A stretch of DNA of 64,000 nt, from NCBI RefSeq assembly GCF_002343915.1, contig NZ_NETK01000001.1, positions 6,958,001 through 7,022,000 on the forward strand, given 5' to 3'. Below the pieces are notes generated by a model, which worked only from the letters and a program-made list of their open reading frames with translations, did no database searches and was not told the origin of the DNA. A program made the position numbers and the translations under genes. Source of the stretch: Nannocystis exedens. Lineage in GTDB: Bacteria; Myxococcota_A; Polyangia; Nannocystales; Nannocystaceae. Positions 33,548-41,697 of this stretch are shown here, piece by piece (positions within the stretch are counted from its first letter, which is position 1; each line of letters opens with the position of its first letter).

Positions 33548-34681
33548 TCAGCGCCTGTGCGGCGCGTAGGAGGCGGACGGGACCCGCACGTTGCGGTAGG
33601 AGATCGAGGCTCGGACGAGGTCTGGCACGACGGTGCGGTAGCGACGGATGCCCTTCCCGGTGCTGGCTTCGACGAGTGCGGCGGTGAAGAGTTGGCTGGG
33701 GCGCACGAACCGTCGAGTGCGTCGGGTGTATCGCTCGCTGGCTGCCCAGATGTCCCGTGGGGTCCGGCTCAGTTCTTCGGTGAGGATCGCGGCGCCGAGG
33801 AGACCGCCGTGCGCGCCGAGCCCGGAGAGAGGGTCGATGCAGTGCGCGGCGTCGCCGACGAGCACGACCCGGGGGGCGTGCCAGCGCTCCCCTCGGACCT
33901 GCGTGAACCGGGTGATGCGGGTGCTGTCCGGGTCGACGGCGTTGACACGCTCGATGAACGCTGCGTACTCGCGTCCGCTACGCCTGAGGACGTCGGTGGA
34001 CGCCTGCAAGAGTTCGGCTGGTTCGAGTCGGCCATCACCGGCGTGGATGACCGTCGCGAGGAGGGTGGCGTCTTGGTCGGGGTACGGGAAGAATTGACAC
34101 TGCACCCCGTTGGCCAGCAGTACGGTCGCGCGCGAGGTGCCGGCGAGGGTCCCGGGCACCCTGATCCAGTGGTGGACGCGGCCGTTGCGGTAGACCATGC
34201 CGTCGTCAGGGCCGATGACGAGCCGACGCACGGTCGAGTTCACGCCGTCCGCTCCCACGATGAGATCATAGGTTTCGTGGGATCCGTCCTCGTAATGCGC
34301 CTGGACACTTCCCAGTCGTTGCTCGATGCCGGTGAGCTTGCGACCGAAAGTCATGGAGACGGTCTCAGCAACGTAGCGCGAGAGGGCCCCGATCAGTGCG
34401 CCGCGTCGAGCAAGCCGCGCCCCCGGCCACGTGAAAGAGGTGAGACGACGACCGTTGATGCGGATGGAAATCTCGGGCGTGGGAACGCTGTGCTGCTCGG
34501 CGATCGACGTCGCCCCGAGCTGCCCGAAGACTTCCATGGCGACCGAGTCGAAGAGGAGCAGGAACCCCCCGGTGGGGGGCTCCGGGGCGGCGTCGACGAC
34601 GGTGACGTCGTGTCCGCTCCGCGAGAGCATGAGAGCGACGGCGCTGCCGGCGATTCCGGCGCCCACAACGAGGATCTTCAT
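33548..34681 (-). CDS. FAD-dependent monooxygenase
   Basis: This is a PHBH-type flavoprotein of 377 residues from ATG 34681. The N-terminal dinucleotide fold is KILVVGAGIAGSAVALMLSR, the DG motif IVGADGVNSTVRR, and the GD motif VVLVGDAAHCIDPLSGLGAH. All three FAD/NAD(P)H signatures are present and spaced normally. Such enzymes hydroxylate aromatic or other small substrates using NAD(P)H and O2. The longer frame upstream of 34681 is not supported. It is divergent from the Cu-monooxygenase-like gene and TetR gene, so the three may form one regulated oxidative cluster. Confidence 0.9.
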   Translation of the reverse strand: MKILVVGAGIAGSAVALMLSRSGHDVTVVDAAPEPPTGGFLLLFDSVAMEVFGQLGATSIAEQHSVPTPEISIRINGRRLTSFTWPGARLARRGALIGALSRYVAETVSMTFGRKLTGIEQRLGSVQAHYEDGSHETYDLIVGADGVNSTVRRLVIGPDDGMVYRNGRVHHWIRVPGTLAGTSRATVLLANGVQCQFFPYPDQDATLLATVIHAGDGRLEPAELLQASTDVLRRSGREYAAFIERVNAVDPDSTRITRFTQVRGERWHAPRVVLVGDAAHCIDPLSGLGAHGGLLGAAILTEELSRTPRDIWAASERYTRRTRRFVRPSQLFTAALVEASTGKGIRRYRTVVPDLVRASISYRNVRVPSASYAPHRR

Positions 34682-34836
34682 GAGGACATCCCTTTGATGA
34701 TGTGACGGGTGGCCTTCGGCCGGCGCTGAGGTCGTGCCGCGGGCAGGACGATGGCCGAGTCCGGTTTCGGGCGGTCCCGATGCCCAGGATCGGGTCGAGC
34801 TGGGTCCGCAGCACGAACCCGAGCCCGGGAAGGTGG

Positions 34837-34897
34837 TTGACGAGGGGGTAGACGGATGATACTTCAAAGTATCATGCGAGATCAACAAGTATCATGC
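34837..34897 (+). promoter_or_regulatory. promoter with palindromic operator
   Basis: A perfect 20-bp palindrome, ATGATACTTCAAAGTATCAT, lies at 34856-34875. An extra half site AAGTATCATGC follows at 34887-34897 (the same 11 bp occurs at 34867-34877). A TTGACG at 34837 and GATACT at 34858, with a 15-bp spacer, would place the palindrome over the -10 region and the start codon. This is a natural binding site for the TetR protein encoded in the same operon. Confidence 0.6.
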
Positions 34898-36148
34898 ATC
34901 GCCCTGTTCTTCACCTGCCTTGCGCCTACCGCGTGCAGCGAACCCGAGGAGACGGACCTGCCGGACTACGCCCGGAGCGTCGCCCCGCTGCTCGAGAAGC
35001 ACTGCGTCAGCTGCCACTCCGCGGGCATGGTCGCACCCTTCGCGCTCGAGACCTACGCCGACGCCCGCAGCTTCGGCCCTGCGCTGGTCGCTGCCGTGCA
35101 GGCGCGGACCATGCCCCCGTGGAATCTCGACAACTCGGGCACGTGCCAGACGTACGACAACGCGCGATGGATGTCCGACGAGGAGATCGCTACGTTCGCC
35201 GCGTGGGTCGACGCCGGCATGCCCGAGGGTGAGCCGCGGGGCCCGCTCGTCGCGCCGACGACCGAGCCGCTGGCGCTGACCGTCGAGCTCGGCATGACCG
35301 AGCCCTACACGCCCGCAGGTACGCCCGAGCACCCCATGGACGACTACCGCTGCTTCGTTGTGCCGGGGTTCGCGACGCCGACCTTCGTCACGGGATTCCA
35401 GTTGACCCCGGGGGAGCTTGCGCAGGTGCATCACGTCATCGGCTACGCGATCATGGATCCATCCGCGGAGGCGAAATTCGCCGAGCGCGACGCGGCGGCG
35501 CCGGGGCCCGGCTTCTCGTGCTTCGGTGGGCTGGTCGACGATGGTGTCCTCGGCGTCTTCGGGTGGGCTCCCGGGTCGCTGGGCGAGCGCTACCCCGCCG
35601 GCGTCGGCGTCGAGATCCCGGCAGCGGGCAGCCTCGTGCTCGAGGTCCACTACAACCTGGCCGCTGGCGCCCGGCCCGACCTCACGCGCGTCGCGTTCGA
35701 GGTCGCGCCGCAGGTCGAGTGGCCTGTGCTGCTGTTCGGGTACGACGACCTGGCGCTGCAGCTCGAGCCGGGCCTCAGCTCGGCGAAACACGAGCACAGC
35801 TTCCGGTTCACCGACCTGGGCCTGGACGAGCCGATGCTCGCCTTCGGCGTCGGCCCGCACATGCACACGCGGGGGCGCACGCAGCGGCTGGTCGTCGAAC
35901 GTCCAGACGGCACGTCGACGTGCCTCATGGACGTCCCGCGCTGGGACTTCCACTGGCAGGACTCGGGCCTGTACACTGAGCCCGTGCCGCTGGCCCCCGA
36001 CGAACTGCTCCACACGACCTGCACCTACGACACTCGCGGCGACCAGGCGCCGATCGCGTGGGGCGAGAACACCGACGACGAGATGTGCCTGTCGTCGCTC
36101 TTCCTCGCGCGCGCGAACGGCCGACCGTGGGCGGAGCTCCTGAAGTGA
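34874..36148 (+). CDS. lipoprotein with heme c motif and copper monooxygenase-like domain
   Basis: The start is ATG 34874, because 34856 lies inside the operator. A signal with lipobox (LFFTCLAPTAC) is followed by a cytochrome-type domain with one CVSCH and a TMPPWNLDN loop. A larger C-terminal region resembles ascorbate-dependent type II copper monooxygenases of the PHM kind: His pairs in QVHHVIGYAI and HYNLAAG, and HMHTRGRT later. 424 residues, predicted to sit outside the cytoplasm. The substrate is unknown. Its stop overlaps the start of the TetR gene (GTGA). Confidence 0.8.
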   Translation: MRDQQVSCIALFFTCLAPTACSEPEETDLPDYARSVAPLLEKHCVSCHSAGMVAPFALETYADARSFGPALVAAVQARTMPPWNLDNSGTCQTYDNARWMSDEEIATFAAWVDAGMPEGEPRGPLVAPTTEPLALTVELGMTEPYTPAGTPEHPMDDYRCFVVPGFATPTFVTGFQLTPGELAQVHHVIGYAIMDPSAEAKFAERDAAAPGPGFSCFGGLVDDGVLGVFGWAPGSLGERYPAGVGVEIPAAGSLVLEVHYNLAAGARPDLTRVAFEVAPQVEWPVLLFGYDDLALQLEPGLSSAKHEHSFRFTDLGLDEPMLAFGVGPHMHTRGRTQRLVVERPDGTSTCLMDVPRWDFHWQDSGLYTEPVPLAPDELLHTTCTYDTRGDQAPIAWGENTDDEMCLSSLFLARANGRPWAELLK

Positions 36149-36765
36149 CCCAACCGGCGAAGCCGCCGCTGCGACCCTCCGCGCGCGAGGCGATCCTCGA
36201 GGCCGCGATCGACGTGCTCTCCGCGAACCCGGGCGCGGGGCTCGACGTCGTCGTGCAGCGCGCGGGCGTGGGTCGGGCGACGCTGTTTCGCCACTTCCCC
36301 ACGCGCACCGATCTGGTGCGCGCCGCCGGCCTGAGCGCGCTGGCCGAGCTCCGCGCGCGGCTCGGCGCACCCGAGCTCGCCCGCGGTCCGATCCGCGAGC
36401 GTTTGCAGCACCTGTTCAAGATCCTCGTCGAGGCGGGCAGCCGGACCCACTTCCTGCTCGTCGCCGCCGAGCTGTTCGAAGATCCCGAGCTGACACGTGC
36501 CACTGAGGAGGTCGACGCGCACGTCACTCCGGTGCTCGACGCGGCGATCCGCGAGGGTGTCATCCGCGGCGACGTCCCGAGCGAGTTTTTCGGGGACATC
36601 CTCGAGGCGATGGTGTACGGCGCCTGGTCCTCCGTCGCCCGGCAGCGCATCACCACCGCGGACGCACAGACGTGGCTGCTCGAGACGTTCCTGCACGGCT
36701 TCGGGTCGGCGGGACGTACTGAGGCGCGACGGCCCGCTGCTCGCGCTCGCCGTCGCTCGTCATGA
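36145..36765 (+). CDS. TetR-family regulator
   Basis: The GTG at 36145 overlaps the stop of the preceding gene, so the two are co-translated. The N-terminal HTH is typical (REAILEAAIDVLSANPGAGL, VVVQRAGVGRATLFRHFPTR). The helical ligand domain follows with FLLVAAELFEDPELTRA and GVIRGDVPSEFFGDILEAMV. 206 residues. It probably represses its own operon and perhaps the divergent flavin monooxygenase through the palindrome at 34856-34875. The inducer is unknown. Confidence 0.88.
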   Translation: MTQPAKPPLRPSAREAILEAAIDVLSANPGAGLDVVVQRAGVGRATLFRHFPTRTDLVRAAGLSALAELRARLGAPELARGPIRERLQHLFKILVEAGSRTHFLLVAAELFEDPELTRATEEVDAHVTPVLDAAIREGVIRGDVPSEFFGDILEAMVYGAWSSVARQRITTADAQTWLLETFLHGFGSAGRTEARRPAARARRRSS

Positions 36766-36809
36766 ACGTCGCTGAGCTTGACGTGGGACGAAGCCCTTGT
36801 CATGGCGGC

Positions 36810-37083
36810 CCGCCGACTGGCGGCCTCAAGGCTTGTCCCGCTGGACTGTCTGGGATGGCACAGGAACCGAGATGCGCGACGGTGCGATCTCCCGGATGTC
36901 TCGAAAATTCGTCTCGATTTTGTCGCGATTCGGGCCGTTTTCGCGACAACCCCTCGTATACGGCCACGTAGAGGGGCCTAGCGCTTCCTGTACACCACAT
37001 CACCAAGATCTTCCACGGACTACTGTCTGGAGCTCCCTCCTCGGCCTGAATCCAGGCCGAAGTGGAACCGGCGTTTCAGATGC
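36810..37083 (+). repeat. dispersed repeat, copy D (intact)
   Basis: This is the best-preserved copy. A hairpin with perfect 9-bp arms TTGTCGCGA / TCGCGACAA closes around TTCGGGCCGTTT. A second stem CCCCTC...GAGGGG follows, then GTACACCACATCACCAA, a third stem TCGGCCTG / CAGGCCGA (this copy only), and GAAGTGGAACCGGCG. It separates the TetR operon from the TIGR02996 gene. It probably has no coding function. Confidence 0.75.
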
Positions 37084-37432
37084 ACGGTTTCGAACTCTTG
37101 ACAGGCGAACAGCTGCGCGGCCCGCTCGTGCAGACGCTCGAAGGGCCGCTCGAGCCGGACGAGGTGCTGCGATTGGTGCCGCCGGTGCCGGTTAGGCCTG
37201 GATGGCCGCGGGAGCGGCGCGCCCCTTGTAGACCGCGCGCTTGAGCAGGCACGTGCTCCCCGGCGAACGCTGAGACGATATGCTGTAAGCGCAGGCCGTC
37301 GAACACCCGGGCCGTCAGCGCAGTTTCGCGGGCATTGCGGGACGTCGAGGTCCGGACCCGCGAGGCGATCGGTGCAGCATCAACGTCGGCCGCGAGCGCT
37401 GGCTCTCGGGGTCGATCCAGCGTAGCCTCGGC
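37084..37432. other. gene-free stretch
   Basis: No complete gene. A plus-strand peptide FELLTGEQLRGPLVQTLEGP directly after repeat D, and a minus-strand tail LLKRAVYKGRAAPAAIQA ending in TAA near 37195, look like ends of lost genes. Neither could be assigned. Confidence 0.35.
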
Positions 37433-38455
37433 GCGACGGTCCCGAAGCTCACCCAGGAGGCGCGCCTGATCGCGGCGATCCACGACGATCCCGAGAGCGA
37501 CGATCCGCGGCTGGCGTGGGCCGACTGGCTCACCGCGCAGGGCAACCCGTGGGGCGAGGTGGTGCGCACGGCGGTGGGGCTGGCGGCGCGCAGTCGTCCG
37601 CCGTCGCGCGCCCTGCTGGCGGCTCAGCGCCAGCACCTCGCGGCCGGCCTCGGACCGCTCGCAGCGGTGCTCTCCGACGACGTCGACGACCTCGCGTTCG
37701 AGCGCCGCACGCTCGCGGGTGGTGTGCTCGTGCGTGCCGTGCCCGCCGCCCTCGTGGCCGACCCGCGCTGGCGCGGGGTCCGGTGGTTGCACGCGCGTGA
37801 CGGCGGGTCGCCTCAGGGGCTGCTCCGCGACGGCCGCCTCGATCAGCTCGTCAGCCTGCGCAACCTGCCGATCGACGCGGTGGCTGAGCTGGCCGCCTGG
37901 CCCGTGGCCGCGCGCCTGCGGGCGCTGAGCGCCTTCGCTGACGGGGCGCACCGGAAGCACCTGACCCCCGCGCTGCTCGAGCCGTTCGGGGCGCTCGAGC
38001 GCTTCGCGCTGCACGACCTCGGCGACGACGACGACGATGACGGCGAGGCGGGAGCGGAGCGCGTGCATGGCTGGCTCGCGCGCTCGAAGCTGGCGCGCCA
38101 GCGACTGCGACGGATCGGCGTCCGGCCCGGGCACCAGATCGCGATGGCGCTGGCTGAGCGGCCGCGCTTTCCGGCGCTCGAAGCGGTGCGCTTCGACAGC
38201 CTGGAGCTGGTGTACGCCGGGCGCGGCGCGCAGCTGTTCTTCTTCGCCACCTCGGCGTGGCTCGAGGGCAAGATCGCGGCGATGAAGATCCCCACGGGGG
38301 CGATCACCACCGTCGAGATCGATGCCCGCGTTGTCGACCGACACAAGGACGGCCGCGCCGCGATGAAGGCGCTGGCCGCCCGTCTCGGCGCCAGGTTGAC
38401 GATCCACGCGAAGCCCAGGTTCCGCACGCACCTCGAGCGTTGGGACTGGGACTGA
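37433..38455 (+). CDS. TIGR02996-domain protein (5' end undefined)
   Basis: The frame opens with the short myxobacterial repeat-companion domain: EARLIAAIHDDPESDDPRLA, WADWLTAQGNPWGE. About 290 residues of leucine-rich-repeat-like character follow (VRWLHARDGGSPQGLLRDGR, LRALSAFADGAHRKHLTPAL). No ATG precedes the domain in frame. The GTG at 37559 lies inside it, so either a rare start is used or the 5' end was lost at the junction with the upstream relics. Predicted cytoplasmic. Function unknown. It begins just after dispersed repeat copy D. Confidence 0.6.
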   Translation, partial: ATVPKLTQEARLIAAIHDDPESDDPRLAWADWLTAQGNPWGEVVRTAVGLAARSRPPSRALLAAQRQHLAAGLGPLAAVLSDDVDDLAFERRTLAGGVLVRAVPAALVADPRWRGVRWLHARDGGSPQGLLRDGRLDQLVSLRNLPIDAVAELAAWPVAARLRALSAFADGAHRKHLTPALLEPFGALERFALHDLGDDDDDDGEAGAERVHGWLARSKLARQRLRRIGVRPGHQIAMALAERPRFPALEAVRFDSLELVYAGRGAQLFFFATSAWLEGKIAAMKIPTGAITTVEIDARVVDRHKDGRAAMKALAARLGARLTIHAKPRFRTHLERWDWD

Positions 38456-38826
38456 CGACGAGCCGCGCGCCAAGATCATCGACCTCTCGACCTGCCACTT
38501 CGTCGAGCGCCACGAGAACGCCCTGCTGATCGGCCCCCACCGGCGTCGGTAAGTCGCACGTCGCCCAGGCCCTCGGCCACCGCGCCTGCCGCCAGGGCCA
38601 TCAGGTCCTCTGCGCCGCCGCCGCCGACATGCTCGCCCAGCTCCGCATGGCCCGCGCCGATCAGACCTACGATCGGCGCCTGCTCCGCTTCACCGCCCCC
38701 GATCTGCTTATCATCGACGACCTCGGCCTGCGCCCGCTGCAGCACGACGAACCGCTCGACCTCTACGAAGTCATCCGCCAGCGCTACGAGCGCGGCGCCC
38801 TGATCCACCCCGCGCGGCGCAACAGC
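38456..38826 (+). pseudogene. istB: IS21 IstB fragment with frameshift
   Basis: The frame reads AKIIDLSTCHFVERHENALL, then IGP. The Walker A motif (TGVGKSHVAQALGHRACRQG) follows in the next frame because one extra C lies in a C5 run near 38533. Walker B LLIIDDLGLRPL and ERYERGAL-like sequence follow before the similarity stops. Both ends are missing. It is a different IstB type from the one at 6.9 kb. Confidence 0.8.
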
Positions 38827-38855
38827 CATGAGGGTCCTGCGCGCCGCTCCCGGGG

Positions 38856-38875
38856 CGCGGTGGCGGCCGTCCACT
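38856..38875 (+). repeat. 20-bp direct repeat, copy 1 (copy 2 at 40106-40125)
   Basis: GCGCGGTGGCGGCCGTCCAC occurs in the same orientation on both sides of the Cys-rich lipoprotein gene. It may mark the edges of a captured segment of about 1.25 kb. Confidence 0.45.
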
Positions 38876-39071
38876 AGGCTCCTGCACGCCGTTCCGAGGC
38901 GCGTGGCGGTGCCGTCGCAGGGCAACTTTGGGGGGGACGACGCAATTCCAGCAGCCGATCGGGGCGCAGTTCGAGCTGCGGCTGCGGTTCTGAATGCGCG
39001 GGGATCCGGCGGCGCGCGCCGCAAGTCGCGCAGTGTTCAGGGCGCGGTGGTCGGGGTAACCTGGCGGGGTG

Positions 39072-39836
39072 ATGACCTGGCTTATATCCCGTGGGTGGCT
39101 GTTCTTGCTCCTGGCCATGGCGGCGGCGTGCGCGACCGATGCGGAGCGCTGCGCGCGGCACAACGACGACCAGAGCGGCTGCGAGGCGGCGGGCTGCAAT
39201 TACTGGGCGGCGACCGAGATCGTGGCGGGGGCCGACGGGTGCCGGACCGGCGAGCCGGTGGGGTTCTGCAGCGAGGAGCTGGGGATGTCCTCGGAGGTCT
39301 GGTCGATCATGTACGTGCCAGGACCGGAGCCGCGGGCGTACCGCGTCGTCGGGCACCACGAGGACGTACCGGACGATTGGGTCGCGTGCAGCTGCTTCGA
39401 CGCCAACGCGCCGGCGGCCTGCGCGTGCAAGCTCGACGAGGGCTGCAAGACGCCGATCCTGTCGCTGTGCGAGGGGTTCGCCGACGCGGCGAGCTGCAAC
39501 CATTTCCAGGGCGAGGTGGGATTCAACGGCTGCGTGTGGACCGAGTCGGCGGTGCAGACCCGCGTCGACGCGCAGACGTGCAGCCGCGAGCCGCCAGTGG
39601 GGCGCTGCGTCGCGGTCAACCTGCGCGGCGAGGGGGAGGGCTGCTGGAACGGCCAACCGCCGTCGGTGTGCGCGGGCCGGCCGGAGCAGCCGTACTTCAA
39701 GGGGATCCCGGGCGCGCTGAACAATACGGCCGAGATCTTCCGCGACATCCCCTGCGAGTTCACGCCGATCGATCTGGCGCCGTGCTGGTCCGGCGAGACG
39801 CAGCGCGAGGTGTGCGAGTGCCCGTGCTTGCCGTGA
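39072..39836 (+). CDS. Cys-rich lipoprotein
   Basis: ATG 39072 follows a GTG also in frame. The signal ends in a lipobox (LLLAMAAAC). The mature chain of about 235 residues has more than 20 Cys in loosely repeated units (GCEAAGCNYWAATEIVAG, DEGCKTPILSLCEGFADAAS, CNHFQGEVGFNGCVW), so a disulfide-rich surface protein is predicted. A palindrome of the GGACATGTCC type follows the stop codon within 25 bp. Genes of this kind are common in myxobacteria; no function is known. Confidence 0.7.
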   Translation: MTWLISRGWLFLLLAMAAACATDAERCARHNDDQSGCEAAGCNYWAATEIVAGADGCRTGEPVGFCSEELGMSSEVWSIMYVPGPEPRAYRVVGHHEDVPDDWVACSCFDANAPAACACKLDEGCKTPILSLCEGFADAASCNHFQGEVGFNGCVWTESAVQTRVDAQTCSREPPVGRCVAVNLRGEGEGCWNGQPPSVCAGRPEQPYFKGIPGALNNTAEIFRDIPCEFTPIDLAPCWSGETQREVCECPCLP

Positions 39837-40105
39837 TGATCAGGACATCTCCTCAAAGGACATGTCCTGAAGGTTAGGTTGTTTCGGACATGCCTATGAG
39901 GACAGCCACGAGCGAGTCGGTCTCGAGGCGGTCGCGGCAGGCGCCGAGCTCGAGCGTGGCGACGAGCTGGAGAACACCCGCGAACGCTGCGGCCGCAGCG
40001 AGCAGGTGCGTCTTTGGCGTGCGACCCATGACCTCTCGGAGCACAACCGAGCGCGACAGCGTGACCACGCCCTGCCCTTGAAGTTGTGCATGCCGCCTCC
40101 GGCGC

Positions 40106-40125
40106 GCGGTGGCGGCCGTCCACGG
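40106..40125 (+). repeat. 20-bp direct repeat, copy 2
   Basis: This is an exact match to 38856-38875. The reading frames around both copies give the similar peptide GARWRPST, suggesting that a slightly larger duplicated segment is involved. Confidence 0.45.
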
Positions 40126-40189
40126 GCCGGCAAAACGCGCCAGGACGCCTGCGCCTGTCCTTAGCGCCGAGAGCCGGCGCGGGGCCGCG

Positions 40190-40400
40190 CTCGGTCCAGA
40201 AGCTGCTCGGCCATCAACACCTCGCTACCACGGTCGCCGCCTACCTCCACGACACTGGCGACGCGCAGGGGCGCGCGGTGACGGCCCTCGAGAACGCGCG
40301 GGCATCGGCGCAGCCAGTTGTCACGGATCCGTCACGGGCTCCTCGGACGCGCCCTCACGCCGGCAAGGGAAAGCCCAAAAAGCGAAGGGGTCACAGGTGA
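40190..40400 (+). pseudogene. tyrosine integrase, C-terminal fragment
   Basis: The frame SVQKLLGHQHLATTVAAYLH, then DTGDAQGRAV, matches the last 70 residues of the integrase at 26760-27971, including the catalytic His and Tyr. It continues to GKGKPKKRRGHR and a TGA at 40398. The rest of the gene is absent. With the site at 40391-40420 it forms a direct repeat of about 230 bp with 27800-28033. Confidence 0.85.
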
Positions 40401-40420
40401 TTAGAATGAATCACCTGTGA
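40391..40420. repeat. inverted repeat, candidate recombination core site
   Basis: Perfect 12-bp arms TCACAGGTGATT and AATCACCTGTGA are separated by the 6-bp spacer AGAATG. This is the same layout as 28004-28033, and it again overlaps the end of an integrase frame. Confidence 0.6.
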
Positions 40421-41697
40421 CAGACGGCGCAGTATCGTATTCGTCCGGCGAGCTGCGTTCCTGGCTGAGCCGCGGTTCGGCTACACCTCGTTCGCATGCA
40501 TCCCGAGCGACACGCGGCGGAAGACGTTGGTGGCGAGCCGCTGCTGAGTGTCCTCCTGTTTCACAGTCTCCTGCCAGAAGGCCGGGGCGAGCTCCAGGAC
40601 GCGGCGCCGGGGCCACGACGGGAGCAGGCACAGCAGGTCACGGAGGTAGGCCCAGGGCTCGATGCGGTGGAGCTGGCAGCTCGCCAGGAGCGACACGAAG
40701 AGCGTGTTGGCGCGGGCCCCCTCCTCGCTGCCGAGGAACAGCCAGTTCTTGCGCCCGATGACCTCGCGCCGGAGGTTGCGCTCGGAGATGTTGTTCTCGA
40801 GCGGCAGCCGGCCGTCGCCGAGGAAGCGCCGCAGGGCGGTCCGCTGATTGCGAGCGTAGCCGAGGGCCCTGGCCAGCGGCGTGCCGTCGAGGGCGAGCGC
40901 GGCCTGCTGGTCGCACCAGAGGAAGAATGCGTCGACGATCGGCTTCGACTTCGCCTGCCGGACCGACTCTCGCTTCTTGCGTGGCGCCGTCGCCAGCGCC
41001 CGCTCGATCTTGAAGAGCGCCTTGATCAGCGACAGCGCGTGCCTGGCCAGCTCCGGTTCCGAGCCGAGGCACTTGAAGAAGTACCTCCTGCAATGGGCCC
41101 AGCTTGCGCCAGGCCAAGCCTGGGGAAGGAGAAAGAGGAAAATCAGAAACCTTCCAAAGCGATCCAGGGGGTTCGACTCCCCCACGGTAAAGGCGAGCAG
41201 CCAGCCGGAAGCGAGTCTTGCACGGCGTACGGTAACGTGCGTCGTGAAGCGTAGACAGCGGGTGCTGAAGCCCTGCTATGGAGCCTCGACATCATGTGCT
41301 GCTGAGGTCCTCGTTTTGTTGGAAACGGGGACAGCATTTTCCGGTCCGTTATGCGAGGACCGGGAGGCTCGGCCGGGGTCTGAGAACAGGGCAAAGGCAC
41401 AGGATGGATCGCCCAGGAACCTGGGAGATCCCGTCGTCGCCACATGTGAGATGCCGCTTTGGTCCACGGCACCCGAACGGACCTGGCTCGTGCAGCGCGC
41501 TCCTGCTGCACGGGAGCGAACCTGGGAGCAGCATGTGGAGCCCGGAAGCGAATACATAAGTGTACGGGTATCGGCGGCGGGAAGTCGTAGCGCTCTCGTA
41601 GTACCGCGGAGGCTGGGGAACTCGGCTCATGGGGACCCAGCGGAGGGAAGGGGGGCGCCGTGCCGGCAGAACCGCGTCTGAGAAACACGAGGGTCCT

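Noticed and set aside
41165..41195. tRNA-like T-arm (GGGGGTTCGACTCCCCC)
   Set aside because: It lies inside the group II intron, no acceptor, D or anticodon arm can be built around it, and such a stem fits intron domain I.
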